Source: Ministeria vibrans ATCC 50519
Taxonomy: Eukaryota; Opisthokonta; Filasterea
Assembly (NCBI GenBank): GCA_943704425.1
Contig: CALSCP010002636.1
Location: forward strand, 7,260 to 30,202
Direction: 5' to 3'
DNA length: 22,943 nt
Shown: one piece after another, positions 18,213 to 22,943 of the stretch
Numbering within the stretch: position 1 is the first letter of the stretch
How the letters are laid out: each line of letters begins with the position of its first letter
Program-made: the position numbers and the translations under genes
The notes under the pieces: generated by a model
Seen by the model: the letters and a program-made list of their open reading frames with translations, nothing else
The model's database searches: none
What the model was told of the DNA's origin: nothing

Positions 18213-21200
18213 ATGTCACACCATCTCGTCCGTGGTGACGACGACGACATGGAAGAGATGAACGGTAAACACCCACAACACGAAAAAGTCACAACAAACT
18301 CACTGTTTCCTCTGTATACAGCCTTCGGAGCGCACGACGAAGGAGACGCCTCCACGGGATTTCTTAGGTACACCCTCATCAGAGCAACTCCATGCGTCCA
18401 GCGTCGTTTCTTCGCGCTTTTCTCGTTTTGAGACTTTTCCCTGTCAAAAAAAAAAATCAATTGTCTTCTCTCCATCTTCTCCATCCGAATCCCTCTGCAC
18501 CCGCCGTGCATCCCATCTCTTGTGGGGTTTTGCCATCGTTTCTTGTGTATTGCTCCTCTGTTGACTCTTCATCTGCGATCGTACAACGCAAAAAATTGCT
18601 TTTTTTTATCTTTATCACTTTCTCTATCACCTCTCTCTCTCTTCCGGGGCACTCTGGGTACACCCAATCACACTTTGGGGTCGTGTAGCTTCTTTGCTAG
18701 CGCTTCTCTTGAGCTATATCCCCCATAATCGCGCCTGTTGTGAGTTGCAAACCTCTTTCCGCCTTTTGCCGTGTTTCTACGGCTTTGCTCCCTTCAATGG
18801 TCTCGCCAGCACTCAAAAATACATGTTCCTTCTCGACAGTGGTCATTTTCGTCTCTTTTTTTGACACCCTTTGACCCCAATGCTCACTTTTGCATCATCT
18901 CCTCTCCCTTCTCCCGACACAGCCACGACGCCGATGACGAAGACATTGGGCTGGTGGGCGGCGAGGTTGGCGGCGACCACCAGTACTCGGGCGAGGGCGG
19001 ACTGCTCCGCGAAGACTCGTCCATGAGTGCCGTCAACTTGCCCTTTGTTGATCTCTTCCCGAGCATCCCCAAGTGGAAGCGTGTCGTCGTCAGTTCGTCC
19101 GTTCTCTTTGGTCTTTCTCTGCTCTTCATTATTGCTGCCACCTACAACTCATTGGCGACGTCCACCAACGAAGTTGAAGGTATTATAACAAATCAGAAAT
19201 TAATTATTTTCTGTACAAATTATTTTGGGGGGTTTTCTCTCTCAGGCGAATCATCTTCCATGGAGGCCATGATGTCTACTATGGCGCCCATGACGACGGC
19301 TGCGGCTGCCCTTGGCCAGGCCATTACATCATCAGCGCGCGACACGCGCTCCTATCGTGAAATGACACTTGACAACGACAGCAGTGGCCGTCGGCGTCAC
19401 GCCCAAAGCACCCCTGGTCTCCGTGTAGTTCTGGTCAGCGACCCCACTGCCGACACGGCCGCAGCCGCTGTCAATGTGGGCACCGGGTCTATGGACAACT
19501 CGCAAGACCTGCGTGGTCTCGCGCATTTCCTGGAGCACATGCTCTTCATGGGCACCGAAAAGTACCCGAACGAGTCCGAGTTTGACGAATTCCTTTCGCA
19601 ACACGGCGGCTCCTACAACGCCTACACCTCCGACGAGCGCACCGTCTACTACTTTTCGGTTGACCATCGCTATTTGGCGGGCTCACTCGATCGCTTTGCG
19701 CAGTTTTTCATTGCGCCGGTGTTCAGCGCCAACTCCACCTCGCGCGAAGTACACGCTGTCAACAGCGAACACTCTAAGAACCGCCAGGACGATAACTGGC
19801 GTGGATGGGAGCTGCTCAAGCGTGCCATGAACCCCGCACATCCATTCTCGTGGTTCTCGACAGGCACTCTCGAGACGCTTTGGACTACTCCACAAACACA
19901 GAACATTGATGTGCTGCAGCGCCTCCACGCCTTCCACGAGCGCTTCTACTTTGCTGAGAACATGCGTCTGGTGGTACTGGGTCGCGAGTCGCTGGATCAA
20001 CTTGAAATGCTTGTGCGCACTTCGTTTGGCGCCATGGAAACGGGCAAGTCGCCCATTGCTTCGCCGCTGCACTCGCACAGCACGCCCGTGTCACTGCCGT
20101 CGCGCATGCCCCATGCCTTCACCGTCAAGCCTGTGCTCGAGCGCAAGACGCTCTCGCTCTCGTTTCCCACGGCATCTTTTGAGGCGCACGACTCGACGCG
20201 TCCGCAAGACTACGTGAGCCACCTGATTGGCCACGAGGGCGAAGGGTCGCTGCTTGCCTGGCTCAAGCAGCGCGGTATGGCCACCTCCCTCTCCGCTGCC
20301 GCCGAGTCGTACACTCAGTTTGGCTTTTTCACCATTGAAATTGAGATCACAGACGCGGTTGCAACCAGCCTCGATGCTGTCGATGTGGTTGTCGCAGCCG
20401 TCTTCGACTACATTGACACGGTGGTGAGTCCTGCACCCGTGTGGGTCTTTGACGAGAACAAGCACATGGCACTGCTCTCGTGGGACTACCCGTCCAAGGC
20501 GTCACCCATCTCGTATGTGCAGGGTATTGTGAACCGCATGCAGCATCACATTGACGAGCCCGAGAACCTCCTGGCGCCACCGTCGCGTCTCACCTTTGAC
20601 AAGTCCCACGTTGACGCCCTGGTCGCGTCGCTCACTCCCGAGAATGTTGTCGTGACTGTCTTTGCCGAGAATGTCGCAGGCGTCACCTACGATCAACTTG
20701 ACGCCTTCTACGGTACCGAGTTTGCCGAGCAGATGGGCACGATGGAGCTTGCGTCACGCATTCTCAAGTGGAAGAGCCGTCCCAGCGCCACTGGCGACTT
20801 CCATTTACCGCCCCAGCCCAACCCGTTCATCCCTTCTGCCGTATCACTGCTTTCCGACTCCAGCCCGCAACTCGTGGACACTGCGCCGCATGCTGTTGTC
20901 GAGAAGCCTACCTACCGCGGTTTCCACCGTCTCGACGTCTCCTTTGCCGTGCCCAAGGCTCAACTGAGCATGCTTCTCGTCACCGACGTACCCCACGCCA
21001 GCCCACGCTACAACGTTCTCTCATCGCTGTACGCTCTGCTTGCCATGGACGCATTTGGCAAGACCTCTTACTTGGGTGCGCTTGCTGGGTGCTCCGACGC
21101 CTCGTTTGGCGTGGTGCGCCAAGGGCTTGAAATCTCCGTCTCGTGCTACTCGTCGGGGCTCGATGCGTTTGCGACGCAGCTGGTGAACGCCGTGCGCCAC

Positions 21201-22394
21201 GGCTACCAGCATCTAACGGCAAGCTCGTTTGAGGCGCTCCGTGACGCCACCGAGGCGTCTCTGTCGGACGCACAGCTCGCCCATGCGTACACTCAGGCGA
21301 TGCGTGTCGAGTACGAGACGCTCATGTCGCGCCGCTTTTCCACTGGCGATCTTCTTTCGCAAGTGCGCACCGTCACCCTCAACCAAGTGGTCGACTTTGC
21401 GACCAATGTGCTCTTTGCCGACGTCTCCGTTGACTGCATCTTCTACGGCAACATTGACGCGAGCACTTCGATGGCCCTGACGCACTCACTCGCGGCCATC
21501 ATTGCACCCACCCGCCTCGTACAGGCACCCGCCGCACAGACGACGGTCGCTGTGCCGCCATCGGGTGCCTTCTTGCAGCAGCGCAATGGTAACACTGCGG
21601 ACACGGACAGTGCTATTGTCGTATCGATGATTGCGAGTGCAACCACCGACGACGTGACGGCCATTGCGCACTTGTCGGTGCTTACACAACTGCTGCGCCA
21701 GCCCACTTTTGACACACTCCGCACCAAAGAGCAACTGGGCTACATTGTGTACGGCACGAGTGTGACTATGGGCAACCGCATGGCTTTTGAAGTGATTGTC
21801 CAGTCGGCGCTGTCACCCCTGCTTGTTCGCGACCGTGTTCACGCCTTCCTCGACACGACCGCGCCCGCCCTCATTGCCGCCGTCACGCCGCTCACCCTCG
21901 CGTCCACCATCGATATTCTGCGCGCCCAGTTCCGCATGGTTGACTTGCGCATGTCTCAGCCCTCCAGTCGCATCTACTCGGAGATTGCTCTTCGTCGCTA
22001 CACCTACGATCGTCGTGAGACCATTGCCACTGCTTTGGATAGGTACACATTGATGCGAGCGTGTATATGTGTGTGTGTGTTTGAATGATGATGATGATGA
22101 TGATGATAACCGTTTTGTTTGTTTGTTTGTTACAGCATCACCGTTTCTTCTCTTCGGACGTTTGCTACCAGTCTCCTTGCCAACCGGTTTACTATTGAGA
22201 CGTGGGGCAACAACACAACGCCGGTTGCGCCTGCTTCGGCGACTGCTGTCACGTCACACGCACTTCTCTTCCCTTCGCCCTGTCCCTGTGGTCAGGTTCA
22301 ACTCATGTGTGACGGCTCCTGCGTTGTGGGCTCTCAAATGGGTCCCGCTACGCCTGTCGCTGCCTGTCCCAGATGGCAATTCTTCTGTGATTGA
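18213..22394 (+). CDS. Membrane-anchored M16 metallopeptidase (insulysin/nardilysin-like)
   Basis: Five exons: 18213-18264, 18322-18367, 18923-19179, 19246-22042 and 22136-22394, giving 1136 residues. The acidic N-terminus (GDDDDMEEMN, DADDEDIGL) precedes one hydrophobic segment at ~87-106 (VVVSSSVLFGLSLLFIIAAT). With WKR before it, this predicts a type II membrane protein with an exoplasmic catalytic part. The inverted zinc motif HFLEH places zinc ligands at H212 and H216, and the catalytic Glu at E215. Distal ligand E293 is in NSEHSKN, 77 residues after H216 as in IDE. FTIEIEI, TKEQLGYIVYG and RETIATALD-type segments follow the full four-domain M16A layout. M16A enzymes enclose and cut short peptides. 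The last ~38 residues contain six Cys, which is unusual. Exons 1-2 are short and intron 2 is 555 bp, so the N-terminal model is less secure than the catalytic exon. Confidence 0.9.
18368..18922 (+). other. Long pyrimidine-rich intron 2 of the M16 gene
   Basis: This 555-bp intron joins GFL to SHDADDED. It has donor AG/GTACAC and acceptor GACACAG, and is rich in CTCTCT and TTTTCT tracts. Its last 150 bases are open in frame with the next exon but lack an ATG. No conserved exon could be recognised inside it. Confidence 0.5.
22085..22108. repeat. (ATG)n repeat in last M16 intron
   Basis: A run of ATG/GAT triplets sits in the 93-bp intron at 22043-22135 (donor AG/GTACAC, acceptor GTTACAG). Confidence 0.85.
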
Positions 22395-22653
22395 TTGTGA
22401 GAGAGAGAGAGAGAAGAACCAACTAACTATAGAGAGACAATATAAAAATATACGAATAATTATGATCGAATATATGGATTGAAGAATGAAGAAATCCAGT
22501 CAGCCACTCAACCTACATTCTACCTACAGTCAAGGATTAATGGTCAAAATACCAAAAAAAAAATACAGTCATAATATTTTTATTTATTATTTTTATTACT
22601 TGTTTCGTCCTTGGTCTCTTGGTGCTACTCGCGTGTCGCGCCGTTGAGTTGAG
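22395..22653. other. 259-bp spacer between M16 gene and APC11
   Basis: An AT-rich spacer with a GAGAGA run at 22399-22414, an A9 run near 22554 and T/A-rich sequence. It holds the M16 3' end and the APC11 promoter. No exon recognised. Confidence 0.5.
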
Positions 22654-22748
22654 ATGAAAGTCAAAGTAATAAAGTGGCGGGCAGTGGCAACGTGGAAATG
22701 GACAGCAAAGGACGAAGACTGTGGCATCTGCCGAATGGCGTTTGACGG
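22654..22748 (+). CDS. APC11: APC11 RING-H2 subunit of the anaphase-promoting complex, 5' exon only
   Basis: The ATG at 22654 opens MKVKVIKWRAVATWKW followed by DEDCGICRMAFDG. This matches the highly conserved APC11 N-terminus (MKVKIKCWNGVATWxW..DENCGICRMAFNG). CGIC supplies the first zinc-ligand pair of the RING-H2 domain. The exon ends at 22748 with donor GTGAGG in phase 2. The next exon (CCPDC...) is not visible before the window ends. APC11 is the catalytic RING that binds E2 enzymes with APC2 and ubiquitinates cyclins and securin. The gene is truncated by the window end, not by mutation. Confidence 0.85.
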
Positions 22749-22943
22749 GTGAGGAATGGCTTGGATGTGTATGCCTGTGTGTGTGTGTGTGTGTGTTGAC
22801 GCGGATGAGAGGGGAAGCGGAAAAGACGTTTCTTTGTTCCCAAAAGAAAAAAAACGGTCGAGACAGACATTCAGATGAATATGCGCGAGAGAGTAAACGA
22901 GAGCGTCTTGGCAATCGCTGACACGCTCGCCCCCTCCCCCCCC
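22749..22943 (+). other. APC11 intron 1, truncated, ending in poly-C
   Basis: After the GTGAGG donor come a (GT)n run at ~22776-22797, an A-rich stretch and finally a C run at the last bases. There is no second APC11 exon in any frame. The ending in a C homopolymer suggests a contig edge. Confidence 0.6.

Noticed and set aside
18771-18922. N-terminal extension of the M16 protein from the open intron frame
   Set aside because: No ATG in that stretch. Splicing from the short acidic exons at 18213-18367 gives a proper start.
22537-22914. Minus-strand 125-codon ORF with His/Thr repeats
   Set aside because: Arises from the (GT)n repeat and is antisense to APC11 exon 1.

Overview
The window is nuclear DNA from an intron-rich, gene-dense eukaryote, most likely a unicellular heterotrophic protist. 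Exons are GC-rich. Introns are mostly 50-80 bp with GT..AG ends, and intergenic DNA is AT-rich and full of simple repeats. The reconstructed proteins resemble conserved eukaryotic families shared with animals (RBBP5, VPS35L, UBXN11, class I PITP, APC11). I cannot assign a genus from sequence alone. The first ~112 bases are a pure AAT repeat and the last bases are a C run, so the window probably ends where assembly failed.

Layout, left to right. (1) complement 184-2088: unrecognised two-exon protein, possibly beta-propeller-like, with a Lys/Arg-rich C-terminus. (2) complement 2327-3899: secreted purple acid phosphatase, four exons. (3) complement 4000-5610: UBXN11/socius-like protein with coiled coil, SEP and UBX regions. 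(4) plus 5878-6154: tiny two-exon coiled-coil gene. (5) complement 6284-8701: RBBP5/Swd1 WD40 subunit of COMPASS, ten exons including 19- and 29-bp microexons and one GC-AG intron. (6) complement 9013-10446: class I phosphatidylinositol transfer protein with an unresolved N-terminus. (7) plus ~10560-11483: Pro/Tyr/Gln-repeat protein with a C-terminal SAM domain. (8) complement 11558-16030: VPS35L, the retriever/Commander scaffold, twelve exons. (9) plus 16185-17910: secreted Cys Ntn-hydrolase, six exons. (10) plus 18213-22394: membrane-anchored M16 insulysin-like metallopeptidase with a six-cysteine tail. (11) plus 22654-22748: first exon of APC11, cut off at the window end.

The genes form no operon and cover unrelated housekeeping jobs: chromatin methylation, endosomal recycling, lipid transfer, ubiquitin/p97 biology, the cell cycle, and secreted or lysosomal hydrolysis. 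Divergent pairs share short spacers (5611-5877, ~10447-10559, 16031-16184). Convergent pairs are separated by only 129 bp (6155-6283) and 74 bp (11484-11557). Exon joins were worked out by hand from splice sites, reading phase and agreement with remembered family sequences. No search was run.

The most interesting points are an intronic open frame with a zinc-finger-like Cys/His cluster inside the PITP gene, a dispersed purine/pyrimidine intronic repeat shared by VPS35L and RBBP5, the membrane-anchored M16 protease with a Cys-rich tail, and the well-conserved VPS35L with its HPL motif.
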